Shown: piece after piece, positions 17,123 to 25,370 of the stretch | Position numbering within the stretch: the stretch's first letter is position 1 | Layout: each line of letters opens with the position of its first letter | Position numbers and translations under genes: made by a program | The notes under the pieces: model-generated | Told to the model about the DNA's origin: nothing | The model's input: the letters and a program-made list of their open reading frames with translations, nothing else | The model's database searches: none | Origin: Acidobacteriaceae bacterium | GTDB lineage: Bacteria > Acidobacteriota > Terriglobia > Terriglobales > Acidobacteriaceae | Length of the DNA: 36,011 nt | NCBI GenBank assembly: GCA_027449545.1 | Contig: DAIDLI010000150.1 | Location: 1-36,011 of the forward strand | Direction of reading: 5' to 3'

Positions 17123-17148
17123 CGGGGGATGCAGCGATGCATCCCCCG
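17123..17148 (+). terminator. Terminator-like hairpin after the receptor gene
   Basis: Perfect 11-base arms CGGGGGATGCA and TGCATCCCCCG around a GCGA tetraloop (GNRA class), starting 22 bases after the receptor stop. There is no clean T-tract (ACGTGTTTGT follows), so termination may be incomplete or the hairpin may mainly protect the mRNA 3' end. Confidence 0.65.
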
Positions 17149-17394
17149 ACGTGTTTGTAGGCAAATTTCTTCTTACGAAACTTCGTTCAGCTCAGCGGGT
17201 TGCACGGGGAATCAGAGGCGCTTGCGCTCTGCAGAAAGTTGTTCCTGTTGCCTTCCTGGAGTTCGCCTGCAGATCCACAGGCGGAGATTTGGCGCGGTCA
17301 TCGTCTCTCCAGATCGGTCCTCTGCTGATCGAGCAAGTCCGCTCTCAAACTGAGCCTGCGCTGCCGCTTTCCGCTGCGGCGAGGATGCTCCTGA

Positions 17395-17420
17395 GCAGCC
17401 GGCCAGGAGGCCGGTGCTGC
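17395..17420 (-). terminator. Possible terminator of the leftward glycosidase operon
   Basis: GCAGC+CGGCC pairs with GGCCG+GCTGC around an AGGA loop, with a two-base bulge. It lies about 30 bases downstream of the GH43-like stop. No T-tract follows on the minus strand, so the role is uncertain. Confidence 0.3.
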
Positions 17421-17451
17421 AATCCGACAGGCGGCAGCCGCCGATGTTCCA

Positions 17452-18480
17452 TCAATGCTGCTGGTTGCTGTGATTTGAAGGATCGTGGCGTTGAAGCAGC
17501 TTTGCCGCCTCTGCATCGGTGATTCTCAGGAAGCTGCCGTGCTTGCAGTGATCGGGAAGAGAGGTCTCCGCCGTAATGTCCTCCCAATGCTTCCAGTCGC
17601 TGGTGGCAACGGCTTCATAGCGGGCGTGCGGCGGCCGGTAGTGATCGTAATACACGATATAAAGGCGCCCGACGTGAATCACCGACGGGCCCTCGGACCA
17701 GCTTTCGTTGATGGGACCGGAGATTTGCTTCCAGGGGCCCTCCAGCGTAGGACCGGTCGCCACACGCTCCTGAAAGGAGAGCGGATCATAGGATTGATCC
17801 TTGAACACCATCCGGTAGGGCCCGTGCGGCTGATGGTAGATGGTCGCGTCGATGGTCACGTAGCCAGGATCGAAGAAGATCGAGGATTTCGAAAACGTGT
17901 TGAAATCGGGGGTGAATGTCGACCAGATATGGTTACCGGTCTTCGAGTCCTTCATTGAGCTCGACCAGATGATGAGCCACTGTTTGCGCTTGGCGTCCCA
18001 GTAGGTTTCCGGCGCCCATACGTTATTGGTCTCCGGGAAATCCTTCATCACGGGGATTTCCTTTTGTGGCGACCAGCTCAAAAGGTCGGGCGAGGAAGAA
18101 TAGCCCAGCGAATCGCCGTGCCAACTCCAGGTCCACACCATGTGAAACAGATGATCCGGTCCGCGGGTGAGAAACACATCGCGCATCACTTCGGCAGGGT
18201 GCGCTGTTGTCACCCAGGGCTGGCCGTCGTTTAACGGCGTAAAGTGATAACCGTCCCGGCTAAGCGCCAGATAGATGCCCTGATTGCCCGGCTCTTTGAA
18301 GTACGCAAAGAGCCACGCGCCGTGCTTTGTCGAATGACCTGGCTTCCGGGCGTTCGCAGGCAGGCAGGTGGCGAGCAGCAGAAGCGCGCTGAAAACGGCG
18401 CGCAGGCGCGAAGAAGTTGACGTCGATCGAACGCGAGATGCGCCGCGATCGACGCCGGAATGAGCTACAGGCATTTTCAT
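17452..18480 (-). CDS. Exported GH43-like five-bladed propeller glycosidase
   Basis: 342 residues. An N-terminal hydrophobic stretch (residues 29-45) ends in ANA, giving a Sec signal after a long basic leader. The body resembles GH43-type beta-propeller enzymes that remove arabinose, xylose or galactose. Candidate catalytic residues are D101 (MRDVF), D211 (TIDATI) and E263 (SWSEGPSVI), and the family's WAPE motif is at 155-158 (NNVWAPETYW). AGGGA seven bases before the ATG at 18480 supports this start. It is the last gene of the leftward operon, ten bases after the SUMF1/sialidase fusion. Exact subfamily and substrate are not determined. It could be catalytically active, since all three acidic positions are present. 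Confidence 0.72.
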   Translation of the reverse strand: MKMPVAHSGVDRGASRVRSTSTSSRLRAVFSALLLLATCLPANARKPGHSTKHGAWLFAYFKEPGNQGIYLALSRDGYHFTPLNDGQPWVTTAHPAEVMRDVFLTRGPDHLFHMVWTWSWHGDSLGYSSSPDLLSWSPQKEIPVMKDFPETNNVWAPETYWDAKRKQWLIIWSSSMKDSKTGNHIWSTFTPDFNTFSKSSIFFDPGYVTIDATIYHQPHGPYRMVFKDQSYDPLSFQERVATGPTLEGPWKQISGPINESWSEGPSVIHVGRLYIVYYDHYRPPHARYEAVATSDWKHWEDITAETSLPDHCKHGSFLRITDAEAAKLLQRHDPSNHSNQQH

Positions 18481-18490
18481 CGGCCAGTCC

Positions 18491-20758
18491 CTACTTTGGC
18501 TGCGGAAGATCAGCGGTCACAAGCGTCTTGCCGCGCCACTGCGATTCCGAGGTGACGTGCCCTGCACGATCGAAGTTGCGCCACGTCCAGGTGCCGTCAT
18601 CCGCATAGGTCTTCTCCCACAGCTTGGATCCGTCGGCGCGGTAAAAGGTCTCAGTGCCGGTCTTCCTGCCCAGGTGAAAGTGCGCGATCCATTGCGGCTT
18701 GCTGTTCGAAAAATAGAAGGTCTGCGTGCCTTCGAGCAGAGTTTCGTCATCGTTGGCCCGGCCGGTGGACCAGATCGCCTTCGGCTTCCCATTGGGCCAG
18801 TTTTCACGATGGTGCACCACGTGTGCGACCGACTGCGGAGCGGCTGTCGCGGCCTCGCTATCGGAGAGAACCCATGCCTCATTGAGCACGATCTCGTAAT
18901 TGACGGTGTTTTTCGACGTGACGATGTGAATCAGCCCATCTGGTCCCTGGGTTGCGGTCACATAGCCGACGGTGAGGATGTTCGCAGGCAGGCGCTTTTG
19001 CTTCCAGGTCTTTCCGTCATCGCTCGAAAGAGCCACAAAGGCACCGTCCTTGTGCAGATGTTTCAGATGATGCGGATTGTAGTCGGCCACAAAGAAGAGC
19101 TTTCCGTCCGCAAGGCGAATCACGCTGGGGCGCTCGCCGCTCATCAGTTCGTCAAAGGGCGTCGGCACTACGCGCCAGGTCTTCCCGCCATCGGAACTGA
19201 TGGAGAGGGGCATGTGGCCGTCGATCTCCGAATTCTTGCCGCCAAACCCGAGCAGGTCGCCGTTCTTCGCGAGGACAAGGGTGGTGTGGCGTCCGCCGGT
19301 GCGCCCGCCGGCATCGTACCAGGTCTTCCCGTCATCTTTGGTGGCCCAAACGGCGGAGGCTGCGCTCAAACCGCCCGCACCGCGACCGGTCGAGTCGGTG
19401 GGGATGTAGATCGTTCCGTCCTTGGCGCGCACGATCGAATTGATGGGCTGCGAAACATAGCGGCCAATGGGGGCTGTGAAGTGCGGAAAGTGGATGGCCG
19501 ACCAGGTGGCGCCGTTGTCGTCCGAGGTGGTGAAGGCGAAGGGAGGCGCGCCAATCAGGCGCGGAAAGCCGAAAAAGAGCCAGAGACGGCCGTTATCGTT
19601 CCAGAAAACAGGGGCGGCGCAGGCGGCATCGGCGAAATAAGGCCAGGGCTCAGGCATGTCCCAGGATTCGGAGCCGGCGCGACGGCGCATGATGAGCACG
19701 GTCTGGTCGGGATCGTCTTCCTTATTCGGCGAGTTGTAATAGGCGGCCACCATATCGCCATTAGCCAGCTCCTGGACGGCGGAGTTGTGGTAAGTGATGC
19801 CCAGGCCGCGCGCCAGGCCGATGGCCCACCCGACTTCAGGCATGGATTTGCCATTGAGATTGGGAAAGAGTTCGTGAAGACGGTAGAAGGGCGTGGAGGC
19901 GCTGGGGCCGGCACTCAGATCAATCGCCTTCTGCTTGACGTCGGTACGGAAGAAGTATTGCCGCTGCGGCGTGGGATTCGACTTGGGCATCGGCGCCTGC
20001 ACGACGCGGAAACCGATGTTGCCCGCCGCAGACGTGAAGCTGGGCGCCATGCTGGCCCGATTGGCGGAGCGTTCAAAGTAGGGCGCCATGGCCGGATAGA
20101 TCTGGCCCGGCTTGGGGTGCCGCGAGTCGAGGCCACCGCCACGCACTACGCGAAAGTGGCCGTGCAGCGGACCCGTCGGATCGACCTCAGGCGCGTCAGG
20201 ATAAGGGGCGTACCAGTCAGCGACCCACTCCGGCGTGCCCTCGCCGATCACTACGCCCCAGCGATTCGCCTGGCCCGGCGCGGGTGGTGTGTCCCCAGTG
20301 AAGAACGGCGTTTGGGTGCCGGCGCGTGCCGTGTACTCCCACTCGGCCTCGGTGGGCAGGCGCCACGGCTTGCCGGTCTTCTTGGTCAGCCAGTTACAGA
20401 ACGCCATGGCCTGCTCATAACTGATGCCGGCCGCATAGTTCGGGTAGGCGGGCACTCCTTTGTAAGAGGGATCGAATTGCTGGAACTCCTTCACCGTCAC
20501 CAGATGGGAGGCCATTGCGAAGCTGTGCGTGAGCGTCACCTTGTGCGCAGGGTGCTCGTCCCAGTCACCATGAATCGGACGCGGAGACATCACGCCAAGT
20601 CCGCTCACGACCGCCTCAGGCAGCGCCCGCGCATCGGCGCCCATGGTGAAACTGCCGGCGGAAATCCGCACAGTAGGAATGACCGGGGCCTTTTGCGCGA
20701 GCAGCGAGGTTGCGGCGGGCAAGAGCAGAAAGAAGGAAATGGCTTTCAATTTCGACAC
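18491..20758 (-). CDS. SUMF1-domain / BNR sialidase-like / MORN-like fusion protein, exported
   Basis: 755 residues with a Sec signal (1-22). Residues ~28-256 form a formylglycine-generating-enzyme (SUMF1) fold, with AMAFCNWLTKKTGKPWRLPT (117-136), EAEWEYTARAG (137-147) and EWVADWY (177-183). Its closing block reads NIGFRVVQA, with Val where catalytic SUMF1 proteins have Cys, so this domain is probably non-catalytic and perhaps glycan-binding. Residues ~290-640 form a sialidase-like propeller with four Asp boxes (SDDNGATW, TKDDGKTW, SSDGGKTW, SSDDGKTW). Residues ~652-750 resemble MORN/YwqK-type repeats (WPNGKPKAIWSTG, FYRADGSKLWEK). The start is GTG at 20758, with GGAG seven bases upstream. 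It is fourth of five genes in the leftward operon. Substrate unknown; 'sialidase' here denotes fold, not sialic acid specificity. Confidence 0.8.
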   Translation of the reverse strand: MSKLKAISFFLLLPAATSLLAQKAPVIPTVRISAGSFTMGADARALPEAVVSGLGVMSPRPIHGDWDEHPAHKVTLTHSFAMASHLVTVKEFQQFDPSYKGVPAYPNYAAGISYEQAMAFCNWLTKKTGKPWRLPTEAEWEYTARAGTQTPFFTGDTPPAPGQANRWGVVIGEGTPEWVADWYAPYPDAPEVDPTGPLHGHFRVVRGGGLDSRHPKPGQIYPAMAPYFERSANRASMAPSFTSAAGNIGFRVVQAPMPKSNPTPQRQYFFRTDVKQKAIDLSAGPSASTPFYRLHELFPNLNGKSMPEVGWAIGLARGLGITYHNSAVQELANGDMVAAYYNSPNKEDDPDQTVLIMRRRAGSESWDMPEPWPYFADAACAAPVFWNDNGRLWLFFGFPRLIGAPPFAFTTSDDNGATWSAIHFPHFTAPIGRYVSQPINSIVRAKDGTIYIPTDSTGRGAGGLSAASAVWATKDDGKTWYDAGGRTGGRHTTLVLAKNGDLLGFGGKNSEIDGHMPLSISSDGGKTWRVVPTPFDELMSGERPSVIRLADGKLFFVADYNPHHLKHLHKDGAFVALSSDDGKTWKQKRLPANILTVGYVTATQGPDGLIHIVTSKNTVNYEIVLNEAWVLSDSEAATAAPQSVAHVVHHRENWPNGKPKAIWSTGRANDDETLLEGTQTFYFSNSKPQWIAHFHLGRKTGTETFYRADGSKLWEKTYADDGTWTWRNFDRAGHVTSESQWRGKTLVTADLPQPK

Positions 20759-20796
20759 GCACGTTCTCCGTTGGCCAAATTCGAGAGTACGACTCT

Positions 20797-22488
20797 TTAG
20801 TGGAGGCTTGGTGTTGCGCTTGATCCGGGCAGAGATACGTCTAGCGGGCCGAGTGTCGGCCGGCCGGCGACCTTCTTGCCGTCCACAAAGAGCATCAGCC
20901 CGCGGCCGCGATGGTATTGCTTCCCCGTCTGGTCATAGACGATCGCCAGCAGATGACCGTGGTAGGGCAAGCCATCGACAGCAAAGTAACTCCATTCGCC
21001 CTGCGGCAGCAGAGGATGAAGGATGATTCTGTTGTCCGCGCGCGGACGCAGGCCAAGCATCCCGGTAATCAGCGGATCGGCAAAGCCGGAATGGTTGTAG
21101 TAATTGCCGCGGCCCACCTGCTTGTGTTTGCGGATCAGGATGTCCTTGGCGATCCACTCGTCGGTGTCGGCGTCGAGGTCCTCATCAATCCAGTCGATGG
21201 TGCGGCCGTCGGCCAGCTTGATGTGCTGCGACAGGACGTAATTTGAAAACAGCCTGTAGTAATCCTGGTCGGTCATATCATGCTGCGGCGCGCCATTGAG
21301 CAGCCTGGCGAGAGCAAGCAGCGTCTGTGTCGTCGCATAAGGCCATGATGGGCCGTTCCAGGTGCATTGATCGCTGGACGGGAAGCGAAAGCGCGGGCTG
21401 CGGCGCTCGGCGGTTGTCGGTCCATATTTGCCATCGAAGCCCTGCGGATTGAAGAGCTGCTTCCAGGCCACGTCGTGGCTGGGCTTGGGTGCGTAGAACT
21501 CCCACGGGATATAGCCGATGAGCTCGCGCACGTTCGAGAATTGAAGTATCGTGCCGGGATCCTTGAATTTCTTTTGCGTGCGGATGCCGGAGTTAGCCGC
21601 AGGCGAAAGGTCCTCGTAGAACTGATCCTTTGGGTTCCAGAGCTTCGTCTCAATCAGATTCCGCAGGGTGGCGGATTGAGTCGCGTACTTCTGGGCAATC
21701 TTGTTTTCACCGGCGTCGCGCGCAAAGTCTGCAATTGCCTGGCCATCGGCATACATGTAGCTGTTGAGCGGGGTGCGATAACCGTCGCCGCCAATGGATT
21801 TCTCCATCGCATCGCGCGTATCGATTTGCCAGTAGAGGCCGATCGCCGGATCGAAGTGATCCCGCCAAGCCTCGTAATTAGCGATGAGGGCAGGGAGCAG
21901 ATCAGTGCCTAGTTTCCGGTTTCCGGTGGCGAGGACTACGTTGCGCACGCTGTCGGCCCAGGCGAAGCTGTACTTGCGTGGGCCGGCCTTCGGATCAGCC
22001 CACACGCGGGCATAGTCGGCGGCGATCTCCGGGTTGCGTAGCCAGCGGGCTTCGTTCAGATGAAATGGGGCAGCATCGGGCAGAGCGCCATAAAAGCCAT
22101 TCGGATCGGCGGGCTTCGGCAACCACTCCGTAATCACGTATCCGTGCGGAGTTTTGACGACGTGCTTCTCCCACGCATACCAGCGAAAGTAGTACATCTC
22201 CTCGAACTCTTTGTTCGAGCTGGAGAAGAATGGAATGTTCGCCACCATCCAGGGCCACTCGTCCGTGGGCGACTTTTTCGTGGCGGCGAGCTCGTCCGCG
22301 GCGAACACCGTTACGTAATGGTGATAATCGCTCGGGCGCAGTACCGTGAAAATGCTGCTGCTGACAGGCTTCCGCGGGGCAGGTAGAGGTGAGGGTTGCG
22401 CCAGGGCCACCGTCGACGCCGCACAGAGCAGCGGCGTGACGGTGCGCACGATGAGTTGCCGGCAACGAAGTAAAAGCTGAGCGTTCAT
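20797..22488 (-). CDS. MGH1-like (alpha/alpha)6-barrel glycoside hydrolase, exported
   Basis: 563 residues. The N-terminus carries a Sec-type signal (hydrophobic stretch ~14-30 ending ALA). The body resembles the mannosylglycerate-hydrolase-like/GH63-GH37 type (alpha/alpha)6 toroid enzymes. Landmarks are SFAWADSVRN (174-183), RELIGYIPWEFYAP (321-334), the hallmark CTWNGPSWPYATTQTLLALARL (start at 375), and a C-terminal GNYYNHSGFADPLITGMLGLRP block with a small beta domain behind it. It sits between the fusion protein (38-base gap) and the aldolase (59-base gap) in the leftward operon. The ribosome-binding site is weak (GGGAG 14 bases away). Substrate cannot be assigned; exo-acting cleavage of an alpha-linked sugar is the usual activity of such folds. 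Confidence 0.75.
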   Translation of the reverse strand: MNAQLLLRCRQLIVRTVTPLLCAASTVALAQPSPLPAPRKPVSSSIFTVLRPSDYHHYVTVFAADELAATKKSPTDEWPWMVANIPFFSSSNKEFEEMYYFRWYAWEKHVVKTPHGYVITEWLPKPADPNGFYGALPDAAPFHLNEARWLRNPEIAADYARVWADPKAGPRKYSFAWADSVRNVVLATGNRKLGTDLLPALIANYEAWRDHFDPAIGLYWQIDTRDAMEKSIGGDGYRTPLNSYMYADGQAIADFARDAGENKIAQKYATQSATLRNLIETKLWNPKDQFYEDLSPAANSGIRTQKKFKDPGTILQFSNVRELIGYIPWEFYAPKPSHDVAWKQLFNPQGFDGKYGPTTAERRSPRFRFPSSDQCTWNGPSWPYATTQTLLALARLLNGAPQHDMTDQDYYRLFSNYVLSQHIKLADGRTIDWIDEDLDADTDEWIAKDILIRKHKQVGRGNYYNHSGFADPLITGMLGLRPRADNRIILHPLLPQGEWSYFAVDGLPYHGHLLAIVYDQTGKQYHRGRGLMLFVDGKKVAGRPTLGPLDVSLPGSSATPSLH

Positions 22489-22547
22489 GGCGAAGACCCG
22501 TTACTCCCTGCATCTGCCCTGCGGCGTGTGGCGCTCCCTTTGCGGAA

Positions 22548-23366
22548 TCAGTGCTTGCCCGATCCGTTACCACCCGCCAGCACGGATGCGGAGGTTTTGC
22601 CCAGCAGCGCGCGTGCCCTGTCCAGGTTGTCGCCGGCCGCCTGCTTCAGGCAGGAGATGTCGTTCGAGCAGAACAGCAGATCGACGCCGAGCCCCAGCCA
22701 GAATCCGTATTCTCCGGGAGCGCAGGCTGTCGCGACGCTCTTGTTTTGGGCGCGGGCTGCACGCACGATCTTTTCGGCCGCGGCCTGCACCGCCGGATGG
22801 CTGGTTTGCGAGGTATAGCCGAGACTGGCCGCCAGATCGGCAGGCCCAATAAAGAGATCGACACCCGGAATCGCGGCCAGTTCCTCAACACGGTCGAGAG
22901 CGCTCTGCGTCTCGATCTGCCCCATCAGGCAAAGCTCGGAGTTGAGCGCTTCCTGAGTGGCCACCATCGCTCCGGATACTCCGTAGCGCACCGCACGGGA
23001 CACAGAAAAGATGCCGCGGCTGCCCTCCGGCGCAAAGCGCGCGTACTTGCACAGCTCGTGAATCTGTTCCGGCTCCTCGATCATTGGCACATCGATGATA
23101 TCGGGACCACACTCTGCGGCTCGGAGCACGTTGGCGCGCTGCGTGTCGGGAATGCGAATCATGGTCAGCATGCCGGTACCGGCCGCCATGCGGCACAGAT
23201 CTGCAGCCTGCGCAAAGGTGATATGTCCGTGCTCCATCTCGATCCAGATGGCTTGGTAGCCGAGCTCGGCGGAGATATCAAGAAAGATGGGATCGTAGAA
23301 ATAAAGAGCGGCGCCCAAGAGGGTCTTCCCGCCGTTCCGTTGTACTGCCTGCTGTAAGCGGTTCAT
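22548..23366 (-). CDS. HpcH/HpaI-family class II aldolase (2-keto-3-deoxy acid aldolase)
   Basis: 272-residue metal-dependent aldolase of the HpcH/HpaI family, which cleaves 2-keto-3-deoxy sugar acids or 4-hydroxy-2-oxo-heptanedioate to pyruvate and an aldehyde. Active-site residues are in place: H46 (EMEHG), R71 (IRIP), the metal ligands E152 (GQIET) and D177 (GPADLAASLG), and the RGIFSVSRAVRYG loop. AAGGAG precedes the ATG, but at a rather long 11-base spacing. It follows the symporter by 15 bases in the leftward operon. It has no cytoplasmic dehydratase partner here, so its substrate may be taken up as a ready-made 3-deoxy-2-keto acid. KDO or DHA from rhamnogalacturonan II would be candidates (inference); 2-keto-3-deoxy-rhamnonate is an alternative. 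Confidence 0.87.
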   Translation of the reverse strand: MNRLQQAVQRNGGKTLLGAALYFYDPIFLDISAELGYQAIWIEMEHGHITFAQAADLCRMAAGTGMLTMIRIPDTQRANVLRAAECGPDIIDVPMIEEPEQIHELCKYARFAPEGSRGIFSVSRAVRYGVSGAMVATQEALNSELCLMGQIETQSALDRVEELAAIPGVDLFIGPADLAASLGYTSQTSHPAVQAAAEKIVRAARAQNKSVATACAPGEYGFWLGLGVDLLFCSNDISCLKQAAGDNLDRARALLGKTSASVLAGGNGSGKH

Positions 23367-23381
23367 GGTAGATAAATCTCC

Positions 23382-24926
23382 TTATTGAATGGCTGGCATG
23401 GGGGCCTGCTTGCGGGCGGCAAGCCACTCCCAAAGCGTATGGCGCGGGCTGCTATCGGCCTGTGCCGGAAACAGTGCTGCGCCGAGCAGGCCCGCAGCCA
23501 GGAACAGCACATTGCCACAGGCCCCGATGGTGTATTCGCTCCACGGAAAATTGAACCCATGAAGATTGACGATTTTTCCGCCGTCCAGGGTAAGGGTCGC
23601 GTAGGTGGTAAACACCAGATTGATCCCGATGCCGAGGAGGGCGGCAGCGCGTCCGGCGCGGCGGCAGAGGAAGGCCAGCAAGAACAGGGCCGCCAGACCT
23701 CCGGCGAGGATCGCAGTGGCTGCATAGTAGAGAGCCAGGGCCGAGCCGCGGGTATGGGTCAGACCCATTGCCACGCCGATGGCCAGTACGCCGCAGATCA
23801 CGATGACGGTTTTGCCGAATCGCAGACGTTCTGCATCCGTGCGGTCGGGGAGAAACTGGGCATGGAAATCCTGGACGAGAATGAGCCCGACGCAGTTGAG
23901 ATCGGAGGCAAGCATGGACATGGCTGCACCGAACAGCGCCGCCAGAAAGATGCCGCTGACGCCGGGCGGCATGTGCGACACCATATAGTACGGAAACACC
24001 TGGTCGGGGCGCGTGACAGCCGCCGGCAGCGCCTGACCGGTGATGCGGTAGAGCGCCCATAGCAGCGACCCGATGAGCATGAAAGCCGTCCACACCGGCA
24101 AACAGAGTCCCGCCCCCATTGCCATGCCGCGGAGCGCCGCGCGGTCGGACTTGGCGGCGAGGTAGCGCTGCACGATGCTCTGGTCCGCCGTGTAGCGCTG
24201 GAAATAAAAGAAGATGCCGTAGATGGCGAGAGTCCAGAAGGTGGGGCGCGCCAGATCAAAATGCGTGCTCCCCAGGCTCATCTTGCCGCTTGCGGCGATG
24301 AGATGGAACATGACCGCGGGCCGTGCACCGGAGAAGAAGAGCAGGATCACAATGGTGACGGCCACCCCGGTCCACAGCAGCAAGCCCTGGGCCACGTCAG
24401 TCCAAATCACGGCGGAGAAGCCGCCTACCAGGGTATAGAAGATGGTGATGATGCCCAGGCCGACAATCAGCAGGCCCATGGGCCAGCCGGTAAAGCTCGC
24501 CACCGATAGCGCCAGCAGGTAAAAAACAAATCCCATCTTGGCGAAGCTGCCCAGCGCAAACGTGAAGGCCGCATACATGCGCACTAGCTTGCCGAAGCGT
24601 TTGCCGAAGTACTCGTACACCGACATGGAAACCACGCGGCGGAAGAACGGCACCACGATCGGACCGACGGCAATGATCACGACCAGGAAGAGAATCCCGG
24701 GACCCAGCAGCGTCCAATCCCCTGCATAGGCTGCGCCGGGATAGGCAATGAAGGTGACGCTGGTAATGGTGGTTGCGAGCAGGGAGAGCCCCGCTGCCCA
24801 TCCCGGCACGGAGCGCCCGGCGATGAAATAAGCGTCGGTGGATTTCTGCCGGCCGGAGAAACGCAGGCCGATGCCGACCAGGATCAGCAGGTACGCGGCG
24901 ATGATGAAGGCATCGACGAAATGCAT
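23382..24926 (-). CDS. Sodium:solute symporter (SSF family)
   Basis: 514-residue inner-membrane Na+-coupled transporter with about thirteen hydrophobic segments. SSF family landmarks are FIAGRSVPGWAAGLSLLAT near the N-terminus, YEYFGKRFGKLVRMYAA, and the signature YTADQSIVQRYLAAKS in the middle. The frame starts with a TTG at 24950, but the ATG at 24926 has GGAGG 11 bases upstream and begins the first helix directly, so I chose it. It is the first gene of the five-gene leftward operon with the aldolase and three exported glycosidase-like proteins, so it probably imports their product. Members of this family take up sugars, sialic acids or other organic acids; the adjacent aldolase favours a sugar acid. 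Confidence 0.9.
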   Translation of the reverse strand: MHFVDAFIIAAYLLILVGIGLRFSGRQKSTDAYFIAGRSVPGWAAGLSLLATTITSVTFIAYPGAAYAGDWTLLGPGILFLVVIIAVGPIVVPFFRRVVSMSVYEYFGKRFGKLVRMYAAFTFALGSFAKMGFVFYLLALSVASFTGWPMGLLIVGLGIITIFYTLVGGFSAVIWTDVAQGLLLWTGVAVTIVILLFFSGARPAVMFHLIAASGKMSLGSTHFDLARPTFWTLAIYGIFFYFQRYTADQSIVQRYLAAKSDRAALRGMAMGAGLCLPVWTAFMLIGSLLWALYRITGQALPAAVTRPDQVFPYYMVSHMPPGVSGIFLAALFGAAMSMLASDLNCVGLILVQDFHAQFLPDRTDAERLRFGKTVIVICGVLAIGVAMGLTHTRGSALALYYAATAILAGGLAALFLLAFLCRRAGRAAALLGIGINLVFTTYATLTLDGGKIVNLHGFNFPWSEYTIGACGNVLFLAAGLLGAALFPAQADSSPRHTLWEWLAARKQAPMPAIQ

Positions 24927-25115
24927 CTCAGAGGTTGCCTCCGCCGGCAAGATTCACTCTGAAACTTTCAGCCTGCAAAGCTGCGAGCTTCTGCTCCCGG
25001 TCTCCGTGATCCGCCAAGGCTGCATCCGCGCTCCTACCTATCGGACTGGAGACGAGCCGGCAAGCCCATCCCCAAGAGAATGACAGGCGAGTCCATCGAG
25101 CGCGAAGCATGGATA

Positions 25116-25143
25116 TGGATACGGATCCCATAAAACAGGTCAA
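25116..25143 (-). promoter_or_regulatory. Possible leftward promoter of the symporter operon
   Basis: On the minus strand TTGACC (25143-25138), 16 bases, TATCCA (25121-25116). The leader to the ATG at 24926 would be about 180 bases. The degenerate palindrome A lies 64 bases upstream of the -35 box. Confidence 0.35.
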
Positions 25144-25206
25144 CACTTTATTTTCGAGAGTATACATTTATTTCCCGTTTGTGCGCCTCGGTGGAATGGG
25201 AACAGA

Positions 25207-25221
25207 ATCCGGGATGCGGAA
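25207..25221. promoter_or_regulatory. Degenerate palindrome A (ATCCG-N5-CGGAA)
   Basis: ATCCGGGATGCGGAA differs from the TTCCG-N5-CGGAA consensus at one arm position. It lies upstream of the predicted symporter-operon promoter. Read on the minus strand its spacer CATCC resembles those of other copies. Confidence 0.4.
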
Positions 25222-25297
25222 TTCGCGCAACCAGCGGGGCGGCTACCAGGGAATCCGGCCCACTGGTAATCAATAGCTATCGCTTGGCTTCTGATCC

Positions 25298-25314
25298 ATG
25301 CCGGCAAACGGCAT
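25298..25314. terminator. Small hairpin downstream of the sialidase-like gene
   Basis: ATGCCG and CGGCAT pair perfectly around GCAAA, 57 bases after the leftward sialidase-like stop. There is no T-tract next to it, so a terminator role is only possible. Confidence 0.25.
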
Positions 25315-25370
25315 CAGGTTCTGGCTTCCCCGCAAAAAAGCCGCAGATCCTCGGATTTCTTTGAGGTAAG

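Larger units (their letters stand above)
17102..17451. other. Convergent intergenic region between the receptor and the GH43-like gene
   Basis: A 350-base gap between the receptor stop (17101) and the end of the leftward GH43-like gene (17452). It holds a strong hairpin at 17123-17148 and a weaker one at 17395-17420. An open frame crosses the gap but has neither recognisable domains nor a convincing start, so I call no gene here. Confidence 0.6.
24927..25370. other. Regulatory region upstream of the symporter operon
   Basis: A 444-base gap between the symporter start and the end of the sialidase-like gene. It holds a weak leftward promoter (25116-25143), a one-mismatch copy of palindrome A (25207-25221), a small hairpin (25298-25314) and a T6 run on the minus strand (25339-25334). 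No convincing coding frame was found. Confidence 0.5.

Noticed and set aside
17079-17522. A 147-residue plus-strand frame running from the receptor end into the GH43-like gene
   Set aside because: It overlaps two real genes at its ends and crosses the terminator hairpin; Ser/Arg/Cys-rich with no domain.
19182-19196. One-mismatch palindrome A copy (TTCCC-N5-CGGAA), with another at 27481-27495
   Set aside because: Both are deep inside coding regions, and single-mismatch matches are expected by chance in a GC-rich 36 kb window.
18557-20800. A 747-residue open frame on the plus strand, antisense to the SUMF1/sialidase fusion
   Set aside because: It mirrors the real gene almost end to end, has no recognisable domains, and its low-complexity Gly/Arg/Val-rich composition is typical of an antisense frame in GC-rich DNA.
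25160-25165. GTATAC core resembling a GntR-family operator upstream of the symporter operon
   Set aside because: Flanks are not symmetric and no GntR-type regulator is encoded nearby.
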